Assembly: GCF_013031245.1 (NCBI RefSeq) | Contig: NZ_WPZL01000015.1 | Span: 1 to 64,000, forward strand | DNA: 64,000 nucleotides | Direction: 5' to 3' | From: Ruegeria lacuscaerulensis | Lineage (GTDB): Bacteria; Pseudomonadota; Alphaproteobacteria; Rhodobacterales; Rhodobacteraceae | Shown here: piece by piece, positions 47,336 through 56,481 of the stretch | Layout of the letters: each line of letters begins with the position of its first letter | How positions within the stretch are numbered: position 1 is the stretch's first letter | The notes under the pieces: model-generated | Seen by the model: the letters and a program-made list of their open reading frames with translations, nothing else | What the model was told of the DNA's origin: nothing | The model's database searches: none | Program-made: the position numbers and the translations under genes

Positions 47336-47721
47336 ATATCGGAGATGTGGCAACCCAGACCGGCCTGCCGGCCAAAACGATCCGGTACTACGAAGATATC
47401 GATCTGATAAAACCGCTGCGAGACGACAACGGCTATCGCAGGTTCCGCGATCAGGACGTGCACAAGCTGAACTTTCTGGGCCGCGCCCGTGCACTGGGGT
47501 TCACCATCGAGGATTGCCGGACACTGCTGGCCCTGTACGAGGACGAAACCCGCGCCAGCGCCGATGTCAAAAAGGTAGCACGGGCGCACATGGTGCAGAT
47601 CGAAGCCAAAATCGCCGACCTGAATGCAATGCGCGACACGCTCGGCCATCTGATCGATGCCTGCGCCGGGGATGACCGGCCAGATTGTCCGATCCTGCAG
47701 GATTTGGGCGGCAAGGCCTAA
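47332..47721 (+). CDS. cueR: Copper-responsive MerR-family regulator
   Basis: A 129-residue MerR protein with N-terminal helix-turn-helix and IRYYEDIDLIKP. The metal loop has C111 and C119 separated by seven residues (CAGDDRPDC), the CueR pattern for Cu(I). It overlaps the copA stop by four bases (ATGA). Confidence 0.93.
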   Translation: MNIGDVATQTGLPAKTIRYYEDIDLIKPLRDDNGYRRFRDQDVHKLNFLGRARALGFTIEDCRTLLALYEDETRASADVKKVARAHMVQIEAKIADLNAMRDTLGHLIDACAGDDRPDCPILQDLGGKA

Positions 47722-47818
47722 CGCGGGGTTGCCCTTTGGGCGCAGCTTTGCTTTGTCTCTGCCTAACATTCCGGCCTGCTGAACTAAATGGGTACCGGAC
47801 AGCAGAGAGGATCATCAA

Positions 47819-48691
47819 ATGGCAAAAATTTCGTTTCTGGGTCTGGGCGTGATGGGCTATCCCATGGCCGGTCACCTGCAGGCTGCAGGTCATGACGTCA
47901 CCGTTTACAATCGCACTGCGTCAAAGGCCGAAGCCTGGGTCGCCCAGCATGGCGGGGCGATGGCGGAAACGCCGAACGCGGCTGCACAAGGGGCCGAGTT
48001 CGTCATGTCCTGCGTCGGCAATGACGACGACCTGCGCATGGTCTGCACAGGTGCGGATGGCGCGTTTCACGGCATGGCAGAGGGTGCGATCTTTGTCGAT
48101 CACACCACCGTTTCGGATAAGGTGACACGCGAACTCTATGAGGCCGGTAAATCCCAGGGGATCGCTTTTGTGGACGCCCCGATCTCGGGCGGGCAGGCCG
48201 GGGCCGAGAATGGCGTTCTGTCGATCATGTGCGGCGGGGATCAGGCGGCCTATGACGCGGCAGAGCCGATTATGCAGGTTTACTCCAAAATCTGCCGCCG
48301 CATCGGAGACAGCGGCGCTGGGCAATTGACAAAGATGTGCAACCAGATCGCCATTGCCGGTCTGGTTCAGGCCCTCAGCGAAGCGCTGCATTTCGCCGAA
48401 AAGGCGGGGCTGGATGGCCGCTCGGTTGTCGAGGTGATCAGCCAGGGTGCAGCCGGTAGCTGGCAAATGGTGAACCGGCATGAGACCATGCTGGACGATC
48501 ACTTCGAGCACGGGTTCGCAGTCGACTGGATGCGCAAGGATCTTGGAATTTGCCTGAACACAGCCAATGAAACCGGTGCCTCGCTGCCGGTGACCGCACT
48601 GGTCGATCAGTTCTACAAGGACGTGCAGAAACTGGGCGGAGGGCGCTGGGATACGTCCTCGCTAATCAAACGGCTGCAGGCGCTTGACTGA
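47819..48691 (+). CDS. 3-hydroxyisobutyrate-dehydrogenase-like oxidoreductase
   Basis: A 290-residue beta-hydroxyacid dehydrogenase. The nucleotide loop GLGVMGYPMAGHL is at 7-19, DAPISGGQAGAENG is near 120-133, and the catalytic lysine is in GQLTKMCNQI. Related enzymes include 3-hydroxyisobutyrate, tartronate semialdehyde and succinic semialdehyde reductases. It starts after AGAGAGGA and lies three bases before the large kinase/aminotransferase fusion, so the two may act on one pathway. Confidence 0.86.
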   Translation: MAKISFLGLGVMGYPMAGHLQAAGHDVTVYNRTASKAEAWVAQHGGAMAETPNAAAQGAEFVMSCVGNDDDLRMVCTGADGAFHGMAEGAIFVDHTTVSDKVTRELYEAGKSQGIAFVDAPISGGQAGAENGVLSIMCGGDQAAYDAAEPIMQVYSKICRRIGDSGAGQLTKMCNQIAIAGLVQALSEALHFAEKAGLDGRSVVEVISQGAAGSWQMVNRHETMLDDHFEHGFAVDWMRKDLGICLNTANETGASLPVTALVDQFYKDVQKLGGGRWDTSSLIKRLQALD

Positions 48692-48694
48692 AGG

Positions 48695-51600
48695 ATGGCC
48701 GCGAACGTGACCGAGATGACGGAATACTGGGCGCGCGCCCTACGCTCCCATTGGGGTCTTGAGGCCAAACTGACCCGGCTGGATGGCGAATACGACCTGA
48801 ATTTTCTGGTTCGGGCCACCAATGGTCAGGACTACGTCCTGAAAGTCATGCGCGCCGGGTGCGAGGCGGAGTTTGTGGACCTCCAAGTCAAGGCGTTGGA
48901 GCATATTGCTTCTGAGGCCCCGGGACTGCCGTTTCCAAAAGTGTTCCCGGACATAAATGGTGCATTACTGCTGGAGATCGCCGATCCGCAGGGACAACCT
49001 CGTCTGGCTTGGCTACTCGAATGCCTGCCGGGGCAGTGCTATGCCAAGGCCGCGCCGAAATCCGAGGAACTGATCCTGAAACTGGGGCGGGTTCTGGGGG
49101 CAACTGACCGGGCGTTGGAGCGGTTCGCCCATAACGGGCTGCACCGGGTGAAATTCAAATGGGACCTGACGCAGGCTGCATGGATATCGGACAGGCTGGA
49201 GGCCATCACCGACCCCGCGCGACGCGCCTTGTTGTCGGGCATATGCGCCGGTTTCGGTGCGATCTCGGACAAGTTGTCGGGGCTACCGCAGCAGGCCATC
49301 CACAACGACGCAAATGACTACAACATTCTGGTCGAAGGCGAGATAGGTCAACGCCAGAGCATATCCGGCGTGATAGATCTGGGTGATATGTGCGCCGCGC
49401 CGCGCGTCTGCGATCTGGCGATTGCCGGGGCCTATGTCGTTCTGGACCACCCCAAACCTGAACGCGCGCTTGCCGCCCTGGTGCGTGGCTACCACGCCGC
49501 CAACCGACTGCGCGCTGACGAGGTCGATCTGATCTGGCCGCTGCTGCGGATACGGCTTGCCGTGTCCGTTGTGAACTCGACCCTGATGGCGGCTGAAAGC
49601 CCCGACGATCCATATGTGACCATCAGTCAGGCCCCCGCCTGGCGGTTCCTCGAAAATCAGGCCGTCAATGGCGGCCTGATGTCCGCTCGCCTGCGGGCCG
49701 CCTGCGGGCTGCCGGTCACGGATGGGGCTGAACGTATTCACGCCTATCTCACTGAACATCGCGGCCAGTTCGCGCAGATGTTCGGGCAAGACCTGAACGA
49801 TGTGCCAATGGGTTCGCTTTCCGTCGAAAACTCGACCTGGCCGCAGAACCCGTTCCACATGCCGCTGGACGAAGCCGCCCGGGTGGGTGAAGAATTCGGA
49901 GAAGGCCTTTGGCTGGGCTATTACAACGAACCCCGCTTGATCTATGCAGAACCGGGGTTCCGCAAGGGGCCGTGGAAGGCTTCGGACAGACGCACTGTGC
50001 ATCTGGCGGTGGATGTGTTCGCCCCGTCGGGCACGGTGCTGCACGCGCCGATGAGCGGTCGGGTCGAGGCGGTCGAGAACCGCGAGGCGCATCTGGACTA
50101 TGGTGGCGTCGTAATCCTGCACCACGAAACACCCGAGGGTGATCCCTTCTATACGCTCTACGGTCATCTGGACCCCGAAGTATGTGATCGGCTGAAACCG
50201 GGCGACCCAGTGGCACAGGGTGCGGCATTCGCCCGGCTGGGGGATGCCACGCAGAATGGCGGTTGGGCTCCACACGTGCATTTCCAACTGGCCCTGACCA
50301 CCGACGGGATGCAAACCGACTGGCCCGGCGTCGGCGACCCGGATGAGATGGAGCTGTGGCACGCCGTCTGCCCCAACCCGGCGGCACTGCTGAACCTGCC
50401 GGACGACAAAGTTTACTATCGCCCAACGGACAAACAGGCGATCCTGCGGGGACGGCACGACCATTTCGGCGGCAACCTGTCGCTGACCTATGACGATCCG
50501 GTCATGCTGGTGCGGGGTTGGAAACATCACCTGTTCGACGAATGGGGCCGCCCCTATCTGGACGCCTATAACAACGTCCCGCATGTGGGCCATGCACACC
50601 CGCGCATTCAGGCGGTGGCGACGGATCAATTGAAGCGGATGAACTCGAACACCCGCTATCTGCACCCGGCACAGACAGCGTTTGCAGATAAGGTGCTGTC
50701 CAAGCTGCCAGATCATTTCGAGGTCTGCTTCTTCGTCAATTCAGGCACCGAAGCCAACGAACTGGCACTGCGACTGGCGCGTGCCCATACCGGGGCCAAG
50801 GGGATCGTGACGCCGGATCACGGCTATCACGGAAACACAAACGCCGCCGTGGCAATCTCGGCTTACAAGTTCAACAAGCCGGGTGGCGTTGGACAGGCCG
50901 ACTGGGTTGAACTGGTCGAGGTCGCGGACGATTATCGCGGATCATTCAAACGCGACGATGCGGATCGTGCCCAAAAGTTCGCCGCCCTTGTAGACCCGGC
51001 AATTGCGGCGTTGCAGGAGAAGGGTCACGGGGTTGCGGGCTTTATCGCCGAAACCTTCCCCTCGGTCGGTGGTCAGATCATTCCGCCCAAAGGCTATCTA
51101 CCGGCGGTTTACGAGAAAATCCGCGCTGCGGGCGGCGTTTGCATCGCAGATGAGGTGCAAACGGGTCTGGGCCGTCTGGGTGACTACTATTTCGGCTTCG
51201 AACATCAGGGCGCACTGCCGGATATCGTTGTCATGGGCAAACCTATCGGTAACGGCCATCCCTTGGGCGTGCTGGTCACGACCAAAGCAATTGCCGACAG
51301 CTTCAACAACGGGATCGAGTTCTTTTCGACCTTCGGTGGTTCAACCCTGTCCTGCCGCATCGGCAAAGAGGTTCTGGACATCGTCGATGACGAAAAACTT
51401 CAGAAGAATGCCCGTGAGATGGGCGCGCGCCTGATGAATGGGCTGCGCCAGATCGAAAGCGATTTCGGCTGTGTCGGTGATGTTCGCGGGATGGGCCTTT
51501 TCCTGGGGGTGGAACTGATCAACCCCGACGGCTCGGAAGGCACCGAGATCTGCCAATACGTCAAGAACCGGATGCGGGATCACCGCATCCTGATCGGCAG

Positions 51601-51772
51601 CGAAGGGCCAAAGGACAATATCCTGAAAATCCGCCCGCCCCTGACCATCAATGCAGAGGATGTGGACATGATCCTTTGGGCACTGCGCGACGTTCTTTCG
51701 GAAATCGGCGATTATGCCCCCGCCCCGGTCTGCGACCATGATCATCACCACGCAGGTTGCGGGTGCTGCTGA
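48695..51772 (+). CDS. Trifunctional fusion: APH-type kinase, M23 peptidase-like domain, class III aminotransferase-like phospho-lyase
   Basis: A 1025-residue protein in three parts. Residues about 1-340 are an aminoglycoside-phosphotransferase-fold kinase with K50, catalytic H203-x-D205-x4-N210 and metal-binding D228. Residues 430-540 form an M23 metallopeptidase-like domain with H436-x3-D440 and H527-x-H529. From about 590 is a class III aminotransferase fold with PLP lysine K849 in MGKPIGNGHPLG. Related eukaryotic enzymes are separate: hydroxylysine kinase and the phospho-lyases acting on phosphoethanolamine or phosphohydroxylysine. The fused form probably phosphorylates an amino alcohol and then eliminates phosphate. 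The C-terminus ends in a metal-binding-like tail, HDHHH followed by CGCC. Confidence 0.88.
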   Translation: MAANVTEMTEYWARALRSHWGLEAKLTRLDGEYDLNFLVRATNGQDYVLKVMRAGCEAEFVDLQVKALEHIASEAPGLPFPKVFPDINGALLLEIADPQGQPRLAWLLECLPGQCYAKAAPKSEELILKLGRVLGATDRALERFAHNGLHRVKFKWDLTQAAWISDRLEAITDPARRALLSGICAGFGAISDKLSGLPQQAIHNDANDYNILVEGEIGQRQSISGVIDLGDMCAAPRVCDLAIAGAYVVLDHPKPERALAALVRGYHAANRLRADEVDLIWPLLRIRLAVSVVNSTLMAAESPDDPYVTISQAPAWRFLENQAVNGGLMSARLRAACGLPVTDGAERIHAYLTEHRGQFAQMFGQDLNDVPMGSLSVENSTWPQNPFHMPLDEAARVGEEFGEGLWLGYYNEPRLIYAEPGFRKGPWKASDRRTVHLAVDVFAPSGTVLHAPMSGRVEAVENREAHLDYGGVVILHHETPEGDPFYTLYGHLDPEVCDRLKPGDPVAQGAAFARLGDATQNGGWAPHVHFQLALTTDGMQTDWPGVGDPDEMELWHAVCPNPAALLNLPDDKVYYRPTDKQAILRGRHDHFGGNLSLTYDDPVMLVRGWKHHLFDEWGRPYLDAYNNVPHVGHAHPRIQAVATDQLKRMNSNTRYLHPAQTAFADKVLSKLPDHFEVCFFVNSGTEANELALRLARAHTGAKGIVTPDHGYHGNTNAAVAISAYKFNKPGGVGQADWVELVEVADDYRGSFKRDDADRAQKFAALVDPAIAALQEKGHGVAGFIAETFPSVGGQIIPPKGYLPAVYEKIRAAGGVCIADEVQTGLGRLGDYYFGFEHQGALPDIVVMGKPIGNGHPLGVLVTTKAIADSFNNGIEFFSTFGGSTLSCRIGKEVLDIVDDEKLQKNAREMGARLMNGLRQIESDFGCVGDVRGMGLFLGVELINPDGSEGTEICQYVKNRMRDHRILIGSEGPKDNILKIRPPLTINAEDVDMILWALRDVLSEIGDYAPAPVCDHDHHHAGCGCC

Positions 51773-51777
51773 AAAAT

Positions 51778-51802
51778 GACCCCGGCACGTTTTGCCGGGG
51801 TC
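51778..51802. terminator. Terminator between the fusion gene and the hemP operon
   Basis: GACCCCGGC pairs perfectly with GCCGGGGTC around a 7-base loop. On the minus strand the stem is followed by ATTTTTC, so it best serves the hemP operon; it may act in both directions. Confidence 0.78.
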
Positions 51803-51815
51803 GCGCCAATGCCGA

Positions 51816-52292
51816 TTAATGCAGCATGGCCGAGGGGGTCTCGTGACCGGTGTTCGGTATCGGTATCGCCGCTGTCATGCGCCGCAGTGCCAGCCCGAGT
51901 TCTTCGGACAACGACGTCAGTGCAGGCGCAAAATCCGGGCGTACAATCAGCGTGGCCATCATCATCGCATCTTCCCGTGCTCCTTCGGACGCCGCCGCGA
52001 TCATCTGGGCAAAGCAATTCTCATCCGCACCAAGGCATGAACATCCCAATCCGTGACGGATCAGAGGACGCCGCCCGTAATTGGCGCAAAGAGAACATAG
52101 CCGATCAAGGGTCAACATCGCGGCGCGTCCGCAATCCACGCCCAGCGCAACTTTGAAATCACTGGCGGCATCCGCGCGTCCGCTCGCACCGTCGCCCCAA
52201 AGGCGCAGGTACATCACTGCGCCGGCTTCGATGGGGGTCAGGTCGGACAGCCGGCCAACTGCCGTCCCGCCGCGTGTGGAATGGGAACTCAT
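51816..52292 (-). CDS. Hypothetical cysteine-rich protein downstream of hemP
   Basis: A 158-residue protein whose ATG overlaps the hemP stop (ATGA). It has a cysteine cluster in its middle (VDCGRAAMLTLDRLCSLCAN, then GLGCSCLGADENC) that could bind a metal or heme. No signal peptide or membrane segment is seen. I do not recognise a family. Coupling to hemP under an iron box suggests a role in heme or iron metabolism. Confidence 0.72.
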   Translation of the reverse strand: MSSHSTRGGTAVGRLSDLTPIEAGAVMYLRLWGDGASGRADAASDFKVALGVDCGRAAMLTLDRLCSLCANYGRRPLIRHGLGCSCLGADENCFAQMIAAASEGAREDAMMMATLIVRPDFAPALTSLSEELGLALRRMTAAIPIPNTGHETPSAMLH

Positions 52293-52456
52293 TTCGTCAG
52301 GATCAACTTGCCGGCGCGGGTGATGCGCAAGGTATAAAGCTGATCGCCCAGTTGGATATGGGCAAGGTTTCCGCCCTTGGTCAGTTCTTCGGCTTTATGA
52401 GCCGGAAGCATGGACACCGCATAGGACTGGCTGGGATTAGGGTTCTGCATATTCAT
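52289..52456 (-). CDS. hemP: Hemin uptake protein HemP
   Basis: A 55-residue protein. Its C-terminal half fits the HemP family: GNLAHIQLGDQLYTLRITRA followed by GKLILTK. HemP proteins are small cytoplasmic factors required for, or regulating, heme uptake. ATG at 52450 is an alternative start. It is preceded by an IRO-type palindrome and overlaps the next gene. Confidence 0.85.
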   Translation of the reverse strand: MNMQNPNPSQSYAVSMLPAHKAEELTKGGNLAHIQLGDQLYTLRITRAGKLILTK

Positions 52457-52559
52457 CAGGACAACTCCAGGGATTCACGGGCGAAAGGCCTTAATCTGTT
52501 CGCGTTTTCGACGATCTGGCTGACCCGGATGTGGGTTGGCTGATTGCTCTCCAGTTAAT

Positions 52560-52576
52560 CTGATTATTTTAGTCAG
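52560..52576. promoter_or_regulatory. IRO-type iron box upstream of hemP
   Basis: CTGA-N9-TCAG, with core TGA-N9-TCA, the same pattern as at 9772-9796. On the minus strand it directly follows a TTGACT -35-like box (52580-52586), so a bound repressor would block the promoter. Confidence 0.65.
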
Positions 52577-52680
52577 GTAAGTCAAGTCTCGTTTTGGCTA
52601 AATCCCGGCAGTAGCATGATTGCGCCGGTATCACAGGCGGGCTAGGTCTTGCGCAGAAACCGACACTGACGAGGAAGCCG

Positions 52681-53355
52681 ATGAGCGCGACAATCATGTT
52701 CGATCTGGACGGAACGCTGGTCGACAGCCTTCCGGACCTTGCGGCTGCTGTGAACAGGATGCTGCAGGATGCAGGGGTAGCTCCCTTATCGCAGGGCACT
52801 GTTAAGCAATTCGTTGGTAACGGTCTGCCCAAGCTGGTTGAGCGGGTAATCCGACATTGTGACCTACCGTTGAACCGTCACGCGGAATTGTCGCGGCTGA
52901 CCTTGGCGCATTACAACGCGGCCTCAAGCGATAAAACCGCTGTCTATCCCGGCGTACCGCAAGCGCTGGATCAATTGCGTCAAATGGGGTGCGTTCTGGG
53001 CGTCTGCACAAACAAACCCGAGGCACCCGCGCGTCACGTTCTGGAGGCGCTGGATTTGGCGCACCATTTCGATGCCGTCCTTGGCGGCGACAGTCTTCAC
53101 ACCCGCAAACCCGATCCGGCCCTTCTGGAGGCGAGCTTTGATGCCGTCCGCTCCTCTGGCCTGCGCCTTTTTGTCGGTGACAGTGAGGTGGACGCAGAAA
53201 CAGCACAGCGGACGCAGGTGCCGTTTCTATTGTTCACCAATGGCTATCGAAAGTCCCCGGTTGCCGAGATTCCGCACACGGCCAGCTATCGCGACACATC
53301 AACCTTGCCTGCACTGGTCACGGAAGTGCTGCAGAAAGTCGGGCAGACCACCTAA
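52681..53355 (+). CDS. gph: Phosphoglycolate phosphatase
   Basis: A 224-residue HAD hydrolase. Motif I is FDLDGTLVDS (7-16), motif II is VCTNKP, the lysine is in HTRKPDP and motif IV is VGDSEVDAETA. The layout is that of Gph, which removes 2-phosphoglycolate; other small sugar phosphates are possible. It is divergent from the hemP operon. Confidence 0.86.
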   Translation: MSATIMFDLDGTLVDSLPDLAAAVNRMLQDAGVAPLSQGTVKQFVGNGLPKLVERVIRHCDLPLNRHAELSRLTLAHYNAASSDKTAVYPGVPQALDQLRQMGCVLGVCTNKPEAPARHVLEALDLAHHFDAVLGGDSLHTRKPDPALLEASFDAVRSSGLRLFVGDSEVDAETAQRTQVPFLLFTNGYRKSPVAEIPHTASYRDTSTLPALVTEVLQKVGQTT

Positions 53356-53664
53356 AATCCGGGGCCTGCCGCAAGAGGTAAGATCTGGATTGAAACGAGT
53401 CCCGGTTGGTAATCGAGGGGCCGGCCGAGGGGGTTAGTAGCCAGCCCCTCATGGGGGAAAAGTGGTATGGTCCGGAAAGACCGTATCAATACGAAACAGT
53501 TAACCAATCCATCCAGAAACAGGTATAGGGGGTTTCCCGTAGAGCCCGCGACAGCGTTGAAATTGCTGCTAATTATTTTGCGATTTTCAGGTAGTGTGAG
53601 CCGTTTCTTTGTCCATTGAACTACAAACTGCCATTTTTTGCGCGTTTACAGACATGGCAAAATC
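53356..53664. other. Intergenic region with several hairpins, no gene seen
   Basis: No coding frame is convincing. GAGGGGC/GCCCCTC (53415-53421 with 53444-53450) and a 9-bp stem with two wobbles GGTATGGTC/GACCGTATC (53464-53487, loop CGGAAA) suggest a structured RNA or a 3' region of gph. Confidence 0.4.
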
Positions 53665-53692
53665 AAAAAAGCGGGGTGGAAATCCACCCCGC
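53665..53692 (-). terminator. Rho-independent terminator of the ABC-transporter operon
   Basis: On the minus strand GCGGGGTGG-ATTT-CCACCCCGC is a perfect 9-bp stem followed directly by TTTTTT. It lies 49 bases after the livF-like stop. Confidence 0.93.
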
Positions 53693-53741
53693 CTGTCGCC
53701 GCCAAGGCCCCCAACCTCGGCAACGCCTGATACTGCGTTTG

Positions 53742-54497
53742 TCAGATAGCCAGATACTCTTCACGCAGTTGCGAATTTTCCAGCACTTCATTCGCCGTGC
53801 CATCGAACACAATGCTACCCGTATCGAGGATGATGGCCCGGTCGGCCAGTTCCAGCGCCCGCACCGCGTTTTGCTCGACAATGATCGTGGTCATGCCCTG
53901 TTGCTTGACGTGAATCAGCGTTTTCTCAATCTCGTCTACGATGACCGGTGCCAGCCCTTCATAAGGCTCATCCAGCAGCAGCACCTTGATGTCGCGCGCC
54001 AATGCCCGTGCAATTGACAGCATCTGCTGTTCACCGCCCGACAGAGTCACACCTTCCTGCTTGCGACGTTCTCCCAGTCTTGGAAACAACTCGTAAAGCC
54101 GTTCCAGTGACCAACCTACAGGCGGCGCGATCTGCGCGAGTTGCAGATTCTCTTCGACCGTAAGGCCTGGAATGATCCGCCGGTCCTCGGGCACCAGACC
54201 CAGCCCGGCAGCCGCGGCTTCGTAGCTGGCCATCTTGTGCAGTGGCTGGTGGTCCAGCCAGATCTCGCCATGCCGCACTTCGGGCTCACCCACCCGCGCG
54301 ATGGACCGCAGGGTCGAGGTTTTGCCTGCCCCGTTCCGGCCCAGCAGCGCCAGAATTTCGCCCTCGTGCACGTTAAAGCTGACACCTTGCACGATATAGC
54401 TTTCGCCGTAATAGGAATGCATGTCCCATACCGACAGAAATGCCGGTGCGGTGCTGGCCCTGTTAGCATGTTTTGAAAAGTCAGGTTTCTCGTTCAT
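53742..54497 (-). CDS. livF: Branched-chain-type ABC transporter ATPase, LivF-like
   Basis: A 251-residue ATPase with Walker A GRNGAGKTS, signature LSGGEQQML and Walker B VLLLDEPYEGLAP, which marks LivF. It supplies energy for the HAAT-type transporter encoded upstream on the same strand. The N-terminal 20 residues are an extra, low-similarity extension. Confidence 0.91.
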   Translation of the reverse strand: MNEKPDFSKHANRASTAPAFLSVWDMHSYYGESYIVQGVSFNVHEGEILALLGRNGAGKTSTLRSIARVGEPEVRHGEIWLDHQPLHKMASYEAAAAGLGLVPEDRRIIPGLTVEENLQLAQIAPPVGWSLERLYELFPRLGERRKQEGVTLSGGEQQMLSIARALARDIKVLLLDEPYEGLAPVIVDEIEKTLIHVKQQGMTTIIVEQNAVRALELADRAIILDTGSIVFDGTANEVLENSQLREEYLAI

Positions 54498-54506
54498 AGC
54501 TTTTCC

Positions 54507-55262
54507 TCACGCTGCCTCGCCCAGATAAGCCTCACGGACTTTCGGGTTTCCGCGGATGTTTTCCGGAATGTCTTCAACCAGCGGCGTGCCCTGCGCCAGA
54601 ACGGTGATGCGTTCGGCCAGGCTGAAGACGACGTGCATGTCGTGCTCGATGATGGCGATGGTGATGTCTCGCTCTTCCTTGATCTGTTTCAGCAGATCGA
54701 TGGTGTTGTTGGTGTCCGCACGCGCCATGCCCGCAGTGGGTTCGTCCAACAATAACAGGCGTGGGTTTTGGCTGAGGCACATGCCGATCTCAAGCCGCCG
54801 CTTGTCGCCACGAGACAACGACGCGGCATGCATCTCGCGTTTGTCAGCCATGTTCATCTCTTCCAGCATCGCCTCGGCCTGTTCCACGACCGCCTTTTCA
54901 TTGGCGATAGTTTCGTAGGCGTGCATGCGGAACGCGCCGTCCCGCATTGCGAATATCGGGATCAGCATGTTTTCCATCACCGTCAGCTCGCCGAAAATCT
55001 CGGGTGTCTGGAACACGCGGCTGATGCCCATCTGGTTGATCTGAAACGGCTCGAGCCCCAGCACCGAGTTGTTGTCGAACAGCACGGACCCGGTATCCGG
55101 CATCAGCTTGCCGACCAGACAGTTCAGCAGGGTCGACTTACCCGCGCCGTTCGGACCGATAATAGCGTGGACCGAGTTTTCCTCGACGCTGAGGGTCACA
55201 TCGGACAGCGCCTTGAGACCACCAAAGCGTTTACTGACGTCTTTGACTCTTAGAATTGCCAT
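54507..55262 (-). CDS. livG: Branched-chain-type ABC transporter ATPase, LivG-like
   Basis: The start at 55262 begins the conserved MAILRVKDVSKRFGG. The 251-residue protein has Walker A GPNGAGKSTLL, signature LSRGDKRRLEIGM and Walker B LLLLDEPTAGM. SRGDKR in place of the usual SGGQQR is found in the LivG-like branch of urea/amide transporters. It pairs with LivF. Confidence 0.91.
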   Translation of the reverse strand: MAILRVKDVSKRFGGLKALSDVTLSVEENSVHAIIGPNGAGKSTLLNCLVGKLMPDTGSVLFDNNSVLGLEPFQINQMGISRVFQTPEIFGELTVMENMLIPIFAMRDGAFRMHAYETIANEKAVVEQAEAMLEEMNMADKREMHAASLSRGDKRRLEIGMCLSQNPRLLLLDEPTAGMARADTNNTIDLLKQIKEERDITIAIIEHDMHVVFSLAERITVLAQGTPLVEDIPENIRGNPKVREAYLGEAA

Positions 55263-55272
55263 GGCCGCCCCC

Positions 55273-56478
55273 CTATTCCGCAGGCTCAGTTTTGCCCGAC
55301 GGTGCATCGTCAGATTTTGTTTTCTTGCGCTTGAACCAGTTCAGCAGGCGCTGCCCCCCCTCGACCAATCCGCCCGGCAGGTAGATCACCACCAGCATGA
55401 ACAGGATGCCCAGCGTAAGGTGCCAGCCCTTGCCGATGAACGGATGGATCAGGAACACAACCGCGTCCTCAAGCCCATCGGGCAGGAAGGCGAACCAGCT
55501 GTGCAGCACGTTGTCGTTGATCTTCGAGAAGATGTTCTCGAAATACTTGATGAAGCCTGCGCCCAGAACCGGGCCGATCAGCGTGCCTGTGCCACCCAGA
55601 ATGGTCATCAGAACGACCTCGCCCGAGGCAGTCCATTGCATCCGCTCGGCCCCCGCCAGCGGGTCCATCGCAGCCATCAGGCCACCGGCCAGACCGGCAT
55701 ACATGCCCGAGATCACGAAGGCCGCCAGCGTGTAAGGTTTGGAATTCAGGCCGGTATAGTTCATCCGCTGCTGGTTCGATTTCACCGCCCGCAGCATCAT
55801 GCCAAAAGGAGACCGGAAAATACGGATGGCCAGATAGAACACCACCATCAGGATCACGGCGCACAGGTAGTAACCCGCGTTGAAGTCGAAACTCCAGGCC
55901 CCCAAATCCATCGTATAGGTCGCCCGCATCGGCAGTCCGAACAGGTGCGGCAGGTCCGGTGCATTGGCACCCTGCAGGATTTGCGGATCGTCCGCATAGA
56001 CCTGCAGGCCGGTTTCCCCGTTGGTCAGGTTGAACTTGGGGTTCGACAGCACCGAATAGGCCAGCGCAAAGCTCATCTGTGCGAAAGCCAGCGTCAGGAT
56101 CGAGAAATAGATACCCGACCGCCGCAGGCTGACAAACCCGATGAGAAGCGAGAACAGACCCGCCACCACGACGCTCAGCGCAATAGCCGGAATGACGTTG
56201 TAGCTGAGCAGTTTGAACATCCATACGGCGGAATAGGACCCCACGCCAAGGAAGGCCGCGTGGCCAAAGGACAGATACCCGGTCAGGCCGAACAGGATGT
56301 TGAAACCGATCGCGAAGATGCCGAAGATCACGAAGCGCTGCATCAGATCCGGATAACCCGCGTTGAACTGCGCCATCGCACTGCCCTCGGGGAACGGATT
56401 CAGGATGAAGGGGGCCAGCAACGTCAGGAGGGCGACAATGATCAGCAGGCTGGTGTCTTTTTTGTTTAGTCCCAACAT
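55273..56478 (-). CDS. livM: Branched-chain-type ABC permease, LivM-like
   Basis: A 401-residue inner-membrane permease with about ten helices and the LivM signature [17 protein letters not shown] periplasmic loop separates the helices near residues 150-200. The end is basic and hydrophilic ([12 protein letters not shown]). It lies three bases downstream of livH. Confidence 0.91.
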   Translation of the reverse strand: MLGLNKKDTSLLIIVALLTLLAPFILNPFPEGSAMAQFNAGYPDLMQRFVIFGIFAIGFNILFGLTGYLSFGHAAFLGVGSYSAVWMFKLLSYNVIPAIALSVVVAGLFSLLIGFVSLRRSGIYFSILTLAFAQMSFALAYSVLSNPKFNLTNGETGLQVYADDPQILQGANAPDLPHLFGLPMRATYTMDLGAWSFDFNAGYYLCAVILMVVFYLAIRIFRSPFGMMLRAVKSNQQRMNYTGLNSKPYTLAAFVISGMYAGLAGGLMAAMDPLAGAERMQWTASGEVVLMTILGGTGTLIGPVLGAGFIKYFENIFSKINDNVLHSWFAFLPDGLEDAVVFLIHPFIGKGWHLTLGILFMLVVIYLPGGLVEGGQRLLNWFKRKKTKSDDAPSGKTEPAE

Positions 56479-56481
56479 GGA

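Noticed and set aside
49283-50716. A 477-codon minus-strand frame
   Set aside because: Antisense to the triple-fusion gene, whose catalytic motifs in the plus frame are clear.
55069-56469. A 466-codon plus-strand frame
   Set aside because: Rich in H, Q and R with no recognisable domain; antisense to livG and livM.
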